Below, in pieces: positions 1 to 11,707 of a stretch of 64,000 bases of DNA (position 1 is the stretch's first letter; each line of letters starts with the position of its first letter). The DNA is from Fulvia fulva (taxonomy: Eukaryota; Ascomycota; Dothideomycetes; Mycosphaerellales; Mycosphaerellaceae): contig NC_063016.1 of assembly GCF_020509005.1 (NCBI RefSeq), forward strand, positions 5,456,001 through 5,520,000, read 5' to 3'. The translations under genes were made by a program, and so were the position numbers. The notes beneath the pieces are model-generated. The model did no database searches and was not told the DNA's origin. It saw nothing but the letters and a program-made list of their open reading frames with translations.

Positions 1-26
1 ACAACCACTAACACTCCCCCTCCTAG

Positions 27-902
27 GCCGCAATCACCCGCTTCAACGCCTTCGACACCCAATTCGTCACCTGGTACAACGCCCTCAACACCACCAACGT
101 CCCCGCCTCCACCTACGCCTCCATCTCCTCGGAACTCTACAACACAACCTTCGACATCACCTACGCAGCCCTCACCAACTCCGCCTCCCTCGGCGGCACC
201 CTCGACCTCATCTACGACCTTCCCAACATCCAGAACGCCACGGCTGTCATCGCCAGTGGCACCTCAGACCCAGAGTTGGCGTTGCTGGCGATGGAGTGGA
301 CATACTATAATAGTGTGAAGACGATTTTGAATGTGGCGGGGTTCTCCCCGCCGGAGAATTTCACGGCGCAGACCGTGAAGGCTGAGAATGCGGCGGTTCA
401 GATTGGGGTGGATTTTGCTGAGTTTGAGGCTTTTGAGGATAGTACGAATGTGTTGAATAGGACTATTCGGGTGTTTGGGGAGACTTTTGTAAGGGTTTCG
501 CCCCCTTCCACCTTCGTGGTCTCGCTAATGCTTGGACAGATTTACTTCCTCGTCGCCATCGGCCTCTTTCTCGTGATCTGTACTCTCATCGCCGCACTGA
601 GTAAACGCGAGAAGAGGCGCTTCCACTGGGTTCGGTTAGGAGCTACGGCGGTGATTGGAGTTATGCTCTGTCTCATGTCGATTATGGCGACGACCGCGTA
701 TGGGACGAACTTTATTATCAGTGTGTGGGTTCTGCCCACGGTTATGATTGTTTTGTTTGTTGGTAAGTCAGATTCTTTCCGATGATTATAAAGGAAGGAA
801 TACTTGCTGGTATACTGACGTGCGATAGCGGTTGTGCTGAATAGCATCAAGCCTGCATTCCCAGATTTGAAGAAGATGTCGAGGATGGGGAGTAGGCATT
901 GA
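27..902 (+). CDS. 3' part of a multi-pass membrane protein gene, family not recognised
   Basis: The gene enters from the left edge: an acceptor AG at 25-26 opens an exon at 27. Exons are 27-488, 540-762 and 829-902, ending in TGA. The first intron is in frame and 51 nt long (GTAAGG, branch CTAAT, CAG), and the second starts GTAAGT. The visible N-terminal part looks extracytoplasmic, with several possible N-glycosylation sites (Asn-X-Thr in 'NTTN', 'NTTF' and 'NFTA'). The exon from 540 encodes a hydrophobic segment beginning 'IYFLVAIGLFLV', followed by a basic loop (SKREKRR) and two further membrane segments. The tail is short and basic (KKMSRMGSRH). I do not recognise the family; the upstream exons lie outside the window. 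A fungal plasma-membrane protein is the most that can be said. Confidence 0.7.
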
Positions 903-1159
903 GAATAGGTCGAGCAATGACAGTCATGATGGAGTTTCCTGAGCAAGACCTGAACAAGGTGGGGATTTGCGGCGAACAAGAGATTGGCATTTGCACTTCC
1001 TGTTCTGCAGGTAGCGTATAGGTCCAAACTTCGCCACCCTTGTCACTGCCACACGACGTTCACCACACACCACTCTCGACAACTCGATCTTCCTCTTGGA
1101 CCTCCCTCTTCTCCCAGCCCGCACGCCTCGGTCGTTAATCAAACCTGCTGGCCACTCCT

Positions 1160-2416
1160 CTAGCAGCCAACGTAAAGAGCTGCAATGCACAGTCAGCAGT
1201 CTATCACATCCAACCCAGACCGTTGGATACTCACCGTTGGCATAAAGCGCATACGAATCCGCATTAAGCACAGCCCTCGCACTGGTCAAAGCCGTAGCAG
1301 CGGCGTATCCATAACCGTAATCCTGAGTACCAGGGCTGTACACAGCCGGAGCACTATCACAAATAACTCGTCAGCATCATCACCATCATCACCATCATCC
1401 CGACAAAACAGCAACTTACTGCGTCTCCTCATGCAACACAGTCGTAGCACGATCCTGACCATGGCACGCTCCAGAGAGTGCAGGGATGCCAGTGTAGAAA
1501 ATCGGGCAGTAGGCGATGTAGTTGTACGCCGGGAGGGTGTATGCGAGGACGCCAGAGGTGCAGTAGCCGTAGACGTCGCTGCAGTAGGTTGTAGTGCGTC
1601 CGCTAGAAGTGGAGCTGCAGTCGCTCGCGACGGCGCGGAAGCGGGCGGCGACCGTGTTGCGGGTTGCGGAGGCAGTGGTGCGGAAGTATGTATTGAACGT
1701 AGTGGCAGAGCCCGAGACGGCGGCGTTGGCGGCTGTGGTGGCGAGGCTGGCGCACTGAGAGAGAGCGGTGCGGAGGGAGCTGAGTTGCGAGGAGGAGCAG
1801 GAGCTCGTGCTGAGGACGGTGCGCTTCTCGACGCTGTCTGGGGAGACGACGGCGTAGGCGACGGACTTGGCGGCTTCGCCGTCGATGTCCATGGTGAGGG
1901 CGTTGGAGGAGAAGGCCAGGGAGTCGTCGACGAGCTCGGTGGTGCCGGCGGCGGCGTAGCGGAGGGAGCCGGTTGCTTGGACGGTGTAGGAGTCGGAGGC
2001 TTCGACGTCGTAGAGCTCGGCGATGTCGACTTCGGTTTCGATTGTTTGGCCGGGTGCGAGGGCGAGGAAGGAGGCGTCGGTGAGGTCTGTGGTCTTCATG
2101 CGGAGGAGGGCGCCCTTGAAGGCGGCTTTGGAGGCTGGGGATGGTGTGAGTATATGGAGATGGCGGTGATGTTGTGGATGGACTTACCTGCGCTGGTGAC
2201 CTCGAGCTTGTCAACTGGGGCCTCGTTGTCGAGGAAGGATCCCTTGTAGAAGACGTTGTAGCCTTCAACACCGGTGTTGGTGACGGATGCCTTGACCTTG
2301 CTGTTGCCGAGGGGAGTCAATGTCACGGAGAGAGGGGTGTCACGCTTGGTGATGTCGATTGCCGTGGAGCTGACGACTGCTGCCATTGCGGCGACGGACA
2401 GTGCTGTGAACTTCAT
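1160..2416 (-). CDS. secreted deuterolysin-type metalloprotease (peptidase family M35)
   Basis: Exons on the minus strand are 2416-2188, 2134-1420, 1353-1235 and 1179-1160, giving 360 residues. The protein starts with a signal peptide ([19 protein letters not shown]) and has a propeptide ending at a dibasic KR at residues 180-181. The mature part is about 179 residues, the usual deuterolysin layout. The zinc site HEETH (residues 311-315) is split by an intron. It is followed by GTQDYGYG, whose Asp is the third zinc ligand of the aspzincin clan. The protein ends in YANALYVGC, the conserved family terminus. The final exon codes only the last few residues, so a simple reading would miss both the second His and the Asp ligand. 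Role by family: an extracellular neutral zinc endopeptidase acting on basic proteins, used in nutrition or host-protein degradation. Confidence 0.93.
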
Positions 2417-3958
2417 GATAGCGAGTGAAGCTGGTGTTGTCGGACGAGAGGATTCTGATGTTGTAGAGTTGAGTGAATGAAGCTGACCTGTTCCGATGCT
2501 CCCAAGGCTCAATTGTTGCGAACACTTCTCACTTCTTATACCTCTAGACCGTCCATACTGGCTGGCTACACCGAGCGCTTCGTTATCTTGACCATCGCAG
2601 GAGAGCCTCCATCCAGCACTGGAAGCGATCTTGCTTCGACCTTACCGAGAAAGGACTCCGCCGCGAGTATCTCTCACCACATTCGAGGTGGATGTACCTT
2701 ATGCAGTACTGCAGTCGCTGGCAAAAAGCCGACTTGGCATGTCCTGGTCTGCATAGCAGCAGCAGCCACTCCGCACTTTGGCGATCTGATGGGTGTTGAT
2801 CAAGGGTTTGAGGCGAACATTGGCATTGTCAAGGGTTCTCGAGCGATCCACCGCGATCACAAATCGGCGCTGGGGCTGTATGCTGCGGTATTACCGACGA
2901 CAATAGGGAGGCCGTGAGCAAAGCCGTGTCTGACGAGCAGTAATGGACAGCAAATGGTTCAATGTGTCTTGGCTTAAATCCGCTTCTGCATACCTCCAGA
3001 GACGTCTGTGAGCGAATGGGGGCGTGTTGACTCGCTCCTCGCAAGCGAGAGGTGCCAGCGAGAGACTGCAGAAGCACCTGTCAACTGCAACTAAAAGGTG
3101 TATCACAAGTCGTTCTTCAGGTAGTGGTGCGACCTTCTCGACTTGGACTGTCGTCCAGATGAACAATACGAGCTGTAGTATTTGATTCGATATAGCCCTC
3201 AGTGAAGAGGGTGCCCCCGCTCAAGCTGTTCCCTGTCATAAGGCATGATTCGTCAAAGCAGCGTGCTGTTGATCATCTGCACGGGCCGGACTGATTCCCG
3301 GCGTTGTAGAAGATCGTTGTCCTGCATGGAAGAAGTCGCTTCACGATGTGGAGAGTAACAGATAGATAGAGCCTCGGAGGTTACAAGGCGAATCAATAGC
3401 AGACTTCCGCTCGTGCGTGGCATCGCTCCTTCCCGTTCTGAAGTTGTTCCGGGATGCGTCGCCAGGGACAGTGAGTAAGCGATGTCGACATACAGGGCGC
3501 TGCAGGTACATTGTATGCAGAGCATATCAGGATCATGAAGCTCCTTCCGGATTGGGTATGTCCGCTGTGATAAGCTTAATATCGACAGCTTGGCGAAGGC
3601 GGGCAGTGTCTTGGTGTGCGGCCGACACAGATGGAGCGGAGGTATGACGTGTGATTTGTTTGCTCGATTGTTGTTGGCAATGTTGAGATGTGCCCAGTCG
3701 GCCTCGTATAGTGGACCACCTAGGTGGAGTGATCTTATCAAGTGAACTTGGCGAAGTATTGCGACAAGCCCAGGTCGCGGCAGTGTCAATGACACGTAAC
3801 AGCTTTCCACCCTAGTGCCTCTGTCAGTCGTGTTACTGTGTTTCGCCGCAAACCCTTTGGCAATGCCACAACGTACCACAATAACCATCTTCGCTCTTCT
3901 CGCCTCGCTCGCAACGCTCTTCTTCCTCGCCATCCAAAGTCCTGGCGACAGGTACACC
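2417..3958. other. intergenic region, no supported gene
   Basis: This 1.5-kb stretch lies between the divergently transcribed deuterolysin gene and the small gene at 3959. Open frames here are short, lack homology that I recognise and overlap on both strands. The last 100 bases before 3959 are pyrimidine-rich, as is usual just upstream of fungal start codons. It probably holds the two promoters. Confidence 0.5.
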
Positions 3959-4450
3959 ATGGCAGGTCCAAATTCAAATCCAGCAAACGAGGATGTGCAA
4001 CTATCATTGAAGCTGGCAACAGCACCCAACAACAAGCTCAGGATCACAATTACCAACCACGACTCCACAACAGCACGAACTTTTCTTCGCTGGGATACGC
4101 CATTTGACCCGCGAGCGATAGATATGGAAATCCTTACACTAAAGGATGCTGAGTCTGGTAGTGAGGTGCCGAGCCCTGGTCTTAAAGTCAGCAGAAAGTT
4201 GCCGCCACCTCACGAAGACTTGATCGAGGTGCCAGCGGGAGGTGAAGTGAGCGAAGAAATTGAATTGAAGGCTCCGTGGCTTCCAAGCGATGGGAGGAAG
4301 ATGCAGGTTGCCGCTGCGGAAGGAGAATGGAAAGCGGTGTGGAAGAAGGGGAAGGACGAGGTCAAGGATGAAGAGTTGGCGGACTTTGGGGGTGAAGATG
4401 TGGTAAGGGGTGCGTTTCGGAGTGAGGGCACTGGCGAGGTGACGGTGTAG
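3959..4450 (+). CDS. small conserved-looking cytosolic protein, function unknown
   Basis: This is a single-exon gene of 163 residues. The ATG at 3959 has a strong context (ACCATGG) and opens directly on the folded-looking part (MAGPNSNPANEDVQLSLKL). The frame stays open upstream to ATGs at 3863 and 3815, which would add a hydrophobic stretch. That stretch is encoded by a pyrimidine-rich tract typical of a 5' leader, so I prefer 3959. The body suggests a beta-sandwich: alternating strands, a 'LRITITNHDS' strand, then 'TFLRWDTPFDP'. I recall this arrangement from small uncharacterised fungal proteins but cannot name the family. The C-terminal third is charged. No catalytic motif is visible. Confidence 0.6.
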   Translation: MAGPNSNPANEDVQLSLKLATAPNNKLRITITNHDSTTARTFLRWDTPFDPRAIDMEILTLKDAESGSEVPSPGLKVSRKLPPPHEDLIEVPAGGEVSEEIELKAPWLPSDGRKMQVAAAEGEWKAVWKKGKDEVKDEELADFGGEDVVRGAFRSEGTGEVTV

Positions 4451-4640
4451 GATTGTATGAGGGGAGAGATGAATGTGTCGCTGCTGGCACTGCGGACAGG
4501 TCAGCGGTGGTTGGACTGGCTATCTGCAAGATGGGCTGATCATCTCCAGCGGGTCGAAGAACTGAATGGTGTCGTGGCAAGCTGTGTCCTCAGGTCTTGA
4601 AACTGGTGTAAACTTCCAGTGCTCCCCCTGCCGCGAAATC

Positions 4641-5084
4641 TCATTTCCTGGCAGCCGTGACGGTGACCTGTGGCGCCATAACGGTCACAGCTTCAGCCGT
4701 AACGTAAACAGTTGCTGCAGGGGCCTCGACAGCTGCAGTTGCCAGTACAGTGCTGACCTGATCGACGTATGACGTGACTTGTGACACGAGAGTCTCGTAG
4801 GCGGTCGACGTCTCCAGGATGATGGACGTGTATTGTGCTGGTTCGGTGGCAATGACTGTCGTGGTGGTCGTTCCTTCCATAGTGGCCGTAGCGATGACAC
4901 CAGAAGTCGTAAGGATTGCGCTGTCTGTGTATTGTACGGTTACGGCCTCGGAGACATCGGCTGTGGTGTATAATATGCTTGTGTCGACGTGGGTCATTGT
5001 CTTGTAACGGTATTTCAGGACGCGTCTGGCGAAGGCTGGGGATGCACAAAGTGCGAGGAGCGTGAGGACTCGCGAGGGCGGCAT
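4641..5084 (-). CDS. small secreted Thr/Val-rich protein
   Basis: This is a single exon of 147 residues. It begins with a clear signal peptide (MPPSRVLTLLALCASPAFA) followed by a basic RRVLKYRYK stretch. The rest is dominated by Thr, Val, Ala and Ser with TTTTTV-like runs and alternating patterns such as TVYVTAEAVTV. It has no cysteine after the signal peptide and no C-terminal hydrophobic anchor, so it is not a typical disulfide-rich effector or GPI protein. The composition suggests an O-glycosylated cell-wall or surface protein. The function is unknown, and I see no homologous domain. Confidence 0.6.
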   Translation of the reverse strand: MPPSRVLTLLALCASPAFARRVLKYRYKTMTHVDTSILYTTADVSEAVTVQYTDSAILTTSGVIATATMEGTTTTTVIATEPAQYTSIILETSTAYETLVSQVTSYVDQVSTVLATAAVEAPAATVYVTAEAVTVMAPQVTVTAARK

Positions 5085-6455
5085 GTTTGATGTCGTCTTA
5101 GGTTTTGTGATGGATATGGTCTGGTGCTTGCCTCTGTCGTTCGTGCTTCGTGTAACTTTGTCTCGCGAGTCCTAAGCTTAGCAGTGTTGAGAATGCGAAG
5201 AGAAGGCAAACACTCTCTGCCAGCATGTCTGATACATTCCTCGTTGCGCCGCTTCAAATCATTCGCTGCCGTCTGGAATGCAAGCCCAACGCAGTGATTT
5301 GCTCATCAAGAGCTGTAACTCGACCCAGCTTACCTCTAGACGGTCAACAGGTACTGAGGGTTTTGTGTCCATGCCAACAACATTCGTGGTGCCTATGGGC
5401 GCCATCAGTCATGGCAGTCCCGATTCTGTCAAGGAGCTGTCGGTGAAGATAAGTTGTTCAGCAATCCTTTGCACATCAGCGCGCTGCAGCTTCGAAGGAA
5501 CCTGGCAGGGCGCCGCCGTTGGAGTTGCCCACTTGATGCTTCACTCTCCATGATGCAAGACTGCTGCTTGTGATCCATAACATGAAGTCATGCTGGAGCA
5601 GTTCAGACCCTCGACCATGTTCCAGGCACGTGGAAGCCAGGGAAGGTGTAGCCTGATTGTGAGTGCCCTCTGGATGTGCTTGATGCTTCTCTCAATGTAC
5701 AGCCTCCAGCAATAGTATCGCGGTGATGCCGAAGCATGTGCCGTGTGAAGGCGAGGAATGTTTGGAACTTGTCAAGAAGAAGCGGTTCTCAGCGGCGCTT
5801 GGGGCGCCCGCTGCCCGTGGGAGCTCGCCAACAGCCGACAGTCAATTTGCGCCGTAGCCATGCCCGCCAGCAACACACATGTCAATACATCTGCTGTCGA
5901 TGAAGTACATGCCTATCTCGATGGTGAGGTGGTATTCGTAGTACTGAACACATCACACTGGGACGTTGCAATCTGCCGGCGAGCCGAAACAACCCAATCT
6001 CACCCCCCGGGCGCGTCCAGAGTAGTGGGCACTTTCAACGATACGTCATGGTTGGGATTATCTTCAAGTCCCGCCGTCGGTAGCTAGAGCGAGGTTCAAG
6101 CTTCAGAGTCGTCCTTCAATGCTACCAAGGGACCCCCAATCACTAGACCAGCTCTTGTTCTCCCTTCACCTCCGACTACCCTTCTTTGACCCTCTCTCCG
6201 ACCCGAGTCCACGGCACCGTGCTCACAAAGAAACTGCGGCTGAATCATCTCACTGACTTGCCGACGACGAGAAAAGTAAATACTGCTACTGCACACGACG
6301 CTGGTAGACCATCTCAGGGCGGCCATGTCCGCAGCGTGAAGACACCTCACAGATCGCAGCACACCATCGCACATCGTCTTGCGACCGCCCAACCACTTTC
6401 TCGTCGCGTACCTTGGCCGATTTGCCCTCGACCACGTTAGAGCGAGCCCGACGCC
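5085..6455. other. intergenic region and long leader of the kinase gene
   Basis: No reading frame of convincing composition is present in these 1.37 kb. The frame at 5758-6087 has no signal, domain or intron logic and is left out. The last 350 bases before 6456 are CT-rich and contain several short upstream ATGs. This is compatible with a long 5' leader of the protein kinase gene. Confidence 0.45.
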
Positions 6456-7769
6456 ATGGCACCGGCCGTCGTCTCCAGCATTGCCTCGCGCTTTCACCGA
6501 ATGAGCCACTCGCAGGACAGCGACTCCCACAGCAGCAGCAGAGACAGCCGACAGAGCAACGCACAGCGCGAAGAGGAGAAGACGAGATTAGCATCGTGGG
6601 AGGCGGAAAAGCACCCACTCGAGCCAGATGAGATTGTCAAAGATCCGCAGACGAAGCCCGTCGGCCATTCGAGCAAAGTCCTGCGCAAAGAAGACTTTGA
6701 CCTGGTCAAGACACTGGGCACGGGCACTTTCGCGCGCGTATGGTTGGTGAAGCTCGCCAATCGTAAAGAGCGCGACATCAACAAAGTCTTTGCGCTCAAG
6801 ATCCTCCGCAAGCCCGACGTGATCCGCCTGAAGCAGGTCGAGCATGTGCGCAACGAGCGCAACGTCCTCGCAGCAGTGGCGGGACATCCCTTCATAACGA
6901 CCATGGTCGCGAGCTTCCAGGACGACACCACACTTTACATGCTTCTCGACTACTGCCCCGGTGGCGAAGTCTTCTCTTATCTACGGCGAGCCCGACGATT
7001 CAACGAGCCCACCTCACAATTCTACGCCGCCGAGATTGTACTAATCCTCGAATTCCTACACGAGCGGGAAGGCGTGGCATACCGGGACCTCAAACCCGAG
7101 AACATTCTGATTGATGCAGAGGGCCACTTGAAGCTCGTGGACTTTGGCTTCGCGAAAAAGATTGAAAATAGTGCGTACCCAACAACGGCTGACGGGCGCA
7201 AGCGCCAGAAAGCTGACAACACGACAGGGGAGACATACACTCTCTGCGGCACACCGGAGTATCTGGCGCCCGAGGTGATCCGAAACACCGGCCATGGCAC
7301 GGCTGTGGACTGGTGGGCGTTCGGTATACTGATATACGAGTTCCTTGTGGGACAGCCGCCCTTCTGGGATCAAAATCCCATGAAGATCTATGAGCAGATT
7401 GTCGAGGGCAAGGTGCGGTACCCCAGTGCCATGTCGAAAGATGCACGAGACATTATTGGTGGTCTGTGTACTGTCGATGTGAGCAAGAGACTGGGTAACA
7501 TGAAAGGCGGTGCAGACGCCGTCAAGCAACATCCGTGGTTCCAGAGCATCAACTGGGACGACTTATACCACCGCAGGACGAAGGGCCCTATAGTGCCGCA
7601 TCTGAGAGGCGCAGACGACACACGGAACTTTGACGAGTATGACGCCGAGCCGAAAGAGGGGGATGAATATACGAAGGTAAATCCTCACAATCACGTACGT
7701 CCTTGCCTCCTACTAACTACTGCCTAGGAAATGCGCGACAAATACGACCGCGCCTTCGCCGACTTCTAG
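6456..7769 (+). CDS. cAMP-dependent protein kinase catalytic subunit (AGC kinase)
   Basis: Exons 6456-7170, 7228-7676 and 7728-7769 give 401 residues. The kinase core shows the glycine loop GTGTFARV, the lysine in VFALKILRK, the catalytic loop YRDLKPEN, DFGFAKK, the activation segment ending TLCGTPEYLAPEV with its phosphorylatable Thr, and the C-terminal hydrophobic motif FADF supplied by the last tiny exon. The intron at 7171-7227 is 57 nt and leaves the frame open if retained. It has a GTGCGT donor, a GCTGAC branch site and ACAG. Removing it restores an activation loop of normal PKA length. The short Ser-rich N-terminus resembles the second PKA catalytic paralogue of filamentous fungi (PkaB/PkaC2 type), but this assignment is from memory. 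Role by family: phosphorylation of Arg/Lys-directed Ser/Thr targets downstream of cAMP, controlling growth and development. Confidence 0.95.
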
Positions 7770-8531
7770 GCTCGCCACGAATCACCCACACTCAACACAC
7801 ACGAGCATTACGAACGACAGCGGATTGACCTGACCTGACCTGGCCTTACTGCATTGTAATTGACGAGAGAAGCATGAGACCAAGCATGGCGCACGGCGTA
7901 CGGAATTAGGAAAGACGACGAATGAGCCGCAACGGACTCACATGGACGTTGGGAACGTCAGGGCGCGAAAGACGTTGCAATCAATCTTGGAACGATTATG
8001 AGCATGATCTAGTACGAGGGGAATCTTGGACGCGAGATGGAGAGATGGCATGGGCTCGTGAGCAGCAGGAATTACGTACCACCATCACAACCACCACAAG
8101 ATATGAAGTAAGATTACCACTTCAATGCCATCCCAAGAAAAGTGGGTGTTGGCTAAGGTGTATGTTGCCCTCTACGAAGAAGCCGCGAAGCTGGCTTGTT
8201 TCGACTACACACGCAAGCACGTGCCTGCGCGTAGCAGTGATCCGGCTGTCCATCCACTTCACTTCCCATATCCCGTCCGCCTGCACACATGCCCGCTCGG
8301 TCCTTTCGGCTATGCTTAAACTTTCGCCCAGGACAGCGTTTACACTTCCCCACCTCATGGCGCTCGCGTTCCACTTGTCGCGCTCCATCTAGGCGGATCG
8401 CTGGGGACAAACGACCGCCCACCCGGCAGCGTGTCTCCTCGCTGATCACTGACTACTGGCACTATGTTTCTGCCACTGCCATTCTGTTTCAAGCATTCTT
8501 CGCTGCAGCCTCGTGAAGCACGATAGGAGGC
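7770..8531. other. intergenic region, no supported gene
   Basis: This region lies between the kinase stop and the acyl-CoA synthetase start, two genes on the same strand. Open frames on both strands are short and mutually overlapping, with no recognisable domain. It presumably holds the kinase 3' leader and the synthetase promoter. Confidence 0.45.
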
Positions 8532-10908
8532 ATGTTGCTGGCTTTGGGTAGCCGGAGGGCGGTGCAGACGCAATGGCCGAGGTTGACGAATAGCTGTACT
8601 TCGCGGAGCTTGAGAGATGGAGTGGTTAAGAGGACGCTGTTGACGGAGGCTCATGATCGGGGGCCGAGTGAGGTATGGCATGGATGGTGTGGGAGATTGG
8701 GATGAGGGTTGCCAGAGAGAGTGTTGGTACTGACTGCTGTGGTGTAGCCACCGCTCTTCGAACAAACGGTGCCTGAGCACTTTGCCGGCATCGTGTCGAA
8801 ATATGGAGATCGTCCTGCGTACGTTCCTTACCCACTTCTCCGGCCAGCAAGCAAGAAACAGCAGAGCATGAGCAGAACACAGACTAACAGCCTTCATCCA
8901 GCGTCATAACCCGCCACCCACGCGCCTCCCTCACCTACTCCCAACTCGACGAAAAGAGCAATGCATTAGCACGAGGATTACAAGGCATTGGAGTAAAGAA
9001 AGGTGACCGCGTCTCCGTCTCCCTCGGCAACAACCTCGAATTCGCCATTGCAACCTACGCCATCTTCAAGCTCGGCGCCATCCTCAACCCCCTCAACCCG
9101 TCCTTCAATGCAACGCAAGTCGTCAGCGCGCTGAATCACCTCGACTCCAGCCATTTGATTATTGGCGCGGAGACGCATTTGGTTAGGAAGGATCCGAGGG
9201 ATAATACGGAGGTGTTGAAGTTTATTGCGCCGGGGATTGTGGGGGGGAAGGGCTCGCTCGGCTTGGACTTGGAGAGTGAGAGGTGTGGGAGTTTGAGGGG
9301 GGTGGTTGTCGTGGATAATTCGAGGGGTACGTTATGGATGGAAGAGGGGGGATTGGGGGAAGGAGGGATGGTGGATATGTATGGTGAGAGGATGGAGGGC
9401 TGACATCTTGCAGGCAGAGTTGATGCAAAGGCTTTGACTGGGGCTGTGCCGTTTGAGGCGCTCCAAGGTACGTCCTGACAGGATGAAGAAGCCACCGGAC
9501 AACCTTGCGACATTGCTAACACCACCTACCAGACAACACCACTCAAACCCTCCCCTCCCAAAATCTCCACAAAGACGACATCATCAACATCCAATTCACC
9601 TCCGGCACCACCTCCGCCCCCAAAGCAGCCTGCCTCTCCCACCGCTCAATCCTCAACAACGGCGCCCAAATCGGCGACCGCATGCTCCTCACCCCAAAGG
9701 ACGTAGTCGTCTGCCCTCCCCCTCTCTTCCACTGCTTCGGCTGCATCCTCGGCTACATGGCGACCGCAACACACGGCAGCGCCATCGTATTCCCAACCGA
9801 AGCCTTCGACCCAGAAGCCAGCTTGCGGGCCGTGCAAGAATATCAGGGCACGGCGCTGTACGGTGTTGCGACGATGTTCCTGGCCGAGCTGGAGTTGATT
9901 GCGAATGGGACTGTGAGTGACGAGGGCTTTGAGCATTTACGGACGGGAATCGCGGCGGGATCTGTGGTGCCTGCGGAGCTGATGAGGAAGTTGCACAAGA
10001 CGTTGAATCTTCACGATCTTACCATCTGCTACGGCATGACGGAGACGAGTCCTGTTAGCGCTATGACTTCGACCACGGACCCGCTGCAGAAACGCATCGA
10101 CACAGTTGGCAAACTTCTCCCGCACGTGGAATGTAAAGTTGTCGATCCGTTCGATCGGAGCAAGACGCTGGGAATTGGGGAGAGGGGCGAGCTGGCAACG
10201 AGTGGGTATCTGGTTATGAAGGAGTACTGGGACGACCCTGTCAAGACAGCCGAGAACCTCATCCCGGACTCCAACGATCCGGGCAAGATGTGGATGATGA
10301 CCGGCGACGAAGCCGTCATGGACGCTGAGGGCTACGTCAGTATCACTGGACGCATCAAGGATTTGATCATAAGGTACGTGCAAGCTGTAAAAGAAAAAGC
10401 CTGCTGGGTGATGAGGAAGACGCTGACGCTGACGATGGTGCGTAGGGGTGGTGAGAATATTCATCCTCTGGAAATCGAGAATTGTCTCTTGGCACATGAT
10501 TCCGTGGGAGATGCGAGTGTGGTGGGACTGCCGGATGAGAAGTATGGAGAGGTTGTGGCGGCTTTTGTCATTCGGCATCAGGGGAAGGAAATCGCGGCGA
10601 AGGAGGTGAGGGATTATGTTAGGGAGAGGTTGAGTGGGCATTTGGGTGAGTACATTTCTCTATCGTTACGATGGTCGAGCAACGTGTGCTATTGCATACA
10701 GTACTGCACGGGCGCTATGGCCGGCCCAAGGAATGTGGCGAGACGGCGCGAGACGAGATCTTTGAGACATCTACTGACACTATTGACAGTGCCGAAGTAT
10801 GTCTTCTGGGTGGAGGACTATCCTAAGACAGCGAGTGGAAAGATCCAGAAGTTCAAGCTGAGAGAGGATGGTCAGCAGCTACTGAAGGAGGGCAAGGGGC
10901 TTGAATAG
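8532..10908 (+). CDS. acyl-CoA synthetase (AMP-binding enzyme, ACSF2-like), probably mitochondrial
   Basis: Seven exons (8532-8672, 8748-8818, 8902-9326, 9414-9467, 9533-10373, 10446-10645, 10790-10908) close in frame to 616 residues. All introns are about 65 to 145 nt with GT-AG ends. Adenylate-forming signatures are in order: the nucleotide loop TSGTTSAPKA, YGMTETSPVSA (A5), the MTGDEA region (A7), GRIKDLIIRGGENIHPLEIE (A8) and the catalytic lysine in YPKTASGKIQ (A10). The first 40 residues are rich in Arg and Ser with few acids, like a mitochondrial presequence. The C-terminus (GKGLE) has no PTS1 tripeptide. Role by family: ATP-dependent activation of a medium-chain or similar carboxylic acid to its CoA thioester. 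The exact substrate cannot be read from the sequence. Confidence 0.93.
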
Positions 10909-11182
10909 AGGTCTCTGCGACGACTGACTGCTTGCTGCAGACATCGTTCTGAGGTTGTCTGAGTGTATAGTGCTCAGTGTAGATACCGTGTCGAGCACCA
11001 TTGCGACAAAACTTGTTCCTCATGGTCTCAACTGCGAGACATATGTGTCAACGTTGTCTTTGCTTTCCACTAACTAGTACTTATAGTGCATCTATCAGAC
11101 TTCAGAAAGGAAATGTATCATTCATAACGACTACAAAACAACAGGCTACCACTATCGAACACAAAACATCAACAACAGCACC

Positions 11183-11707
11183 ATGATCGACACTGGGGCT
11201 TCAGCACGAAGAGATCCACGCAGTGCACGACTACAAGCCCGCAATCGCAACAAAGACAATGCCACACCCGCCTCGTTACCTCATCCTAGCACTACGAAGA
11301 TCTCTTCGAATGGCAATGAAAAGATCAAACACGGCCGCATCATCAAAAGACAGGCCAGCAGTTCCAGCACCCGGCTCACGCCCGAGCAACGTCACGAACA
11401 GCAGCTCAGCTCCGCCAACACCCGCATCACAGCCGCCGAAGAACAGCTGGCCGCTACAACCCGTCGTCTCCTCAATAAGATCCGGCTGAAGAAGCAGGTG
11501 CAGAGGACACTGGATGATAATGTGAAGAACAGTTTAGAGGTCATCAGAAAGCTTAAGAGAACGAATAGCGGGTTGTTGTCGTGCTTGGCTTTGGCTACTG
11601 TGGCTTCAATTTGGGATCGTTGGGGTGGTGCTGATGGGGTTAGTCATGCTGCGAGTAGTCTGCTCGTCCCCGCGGTCACGGGGGTGATGGAGAGGGTTTT
11701 GGGGTGA
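11183..11707 (+). CDS. small basic coiled-coil protein with hydrophobic C-terminus, unknown
   Basis: This is a single exon of 174 residues. The first 60 residues are basic and low in structure. Residues about 68-128 form a likely coiled coil (TPEQRHEQQLSSANTRITAA and onward, with LLNKIRLKKQVQRTL and SLEVIRKLKR). The C-terminal 45 residues are hydrophobic with a possible membrane-associated segment (LLSCLALATVASI). An A-rich leader with repeated CAACA precedes the ATG, as expected of a transcribed fungal gene. No family is recognised. Confidence 0.55.
   Translation: MIDTGASARRDPRSARLQARNRNKDNATPASLPHPSTTKISSNGNEKIKHGRIIKRQASSSSTRLTPEQRHEQQLSSANTRITAAEEQLAATTRRLLNKIRLKKQVQRTLDDNVKNSLEVIRKLKRTNSGLLSCLALATVASIWDRWGGADGVSHAASSLLVPAVTGVMERVLG

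Noticed and set aside
1185..2249. 354-codon plus-strand open frame
   Set aside because: It is the antisense shadow of the deuterolysin gene, whose exons, catalytic motifs and termini fit the family.
3253..4068. 271-codon minus-strand open frame starting with a hydrophobic stretch
   Set aside because: It overlaps the better-supported gene at 3959-4450, and its hydrophobic start is the complement of that gene and its leader. No motif.
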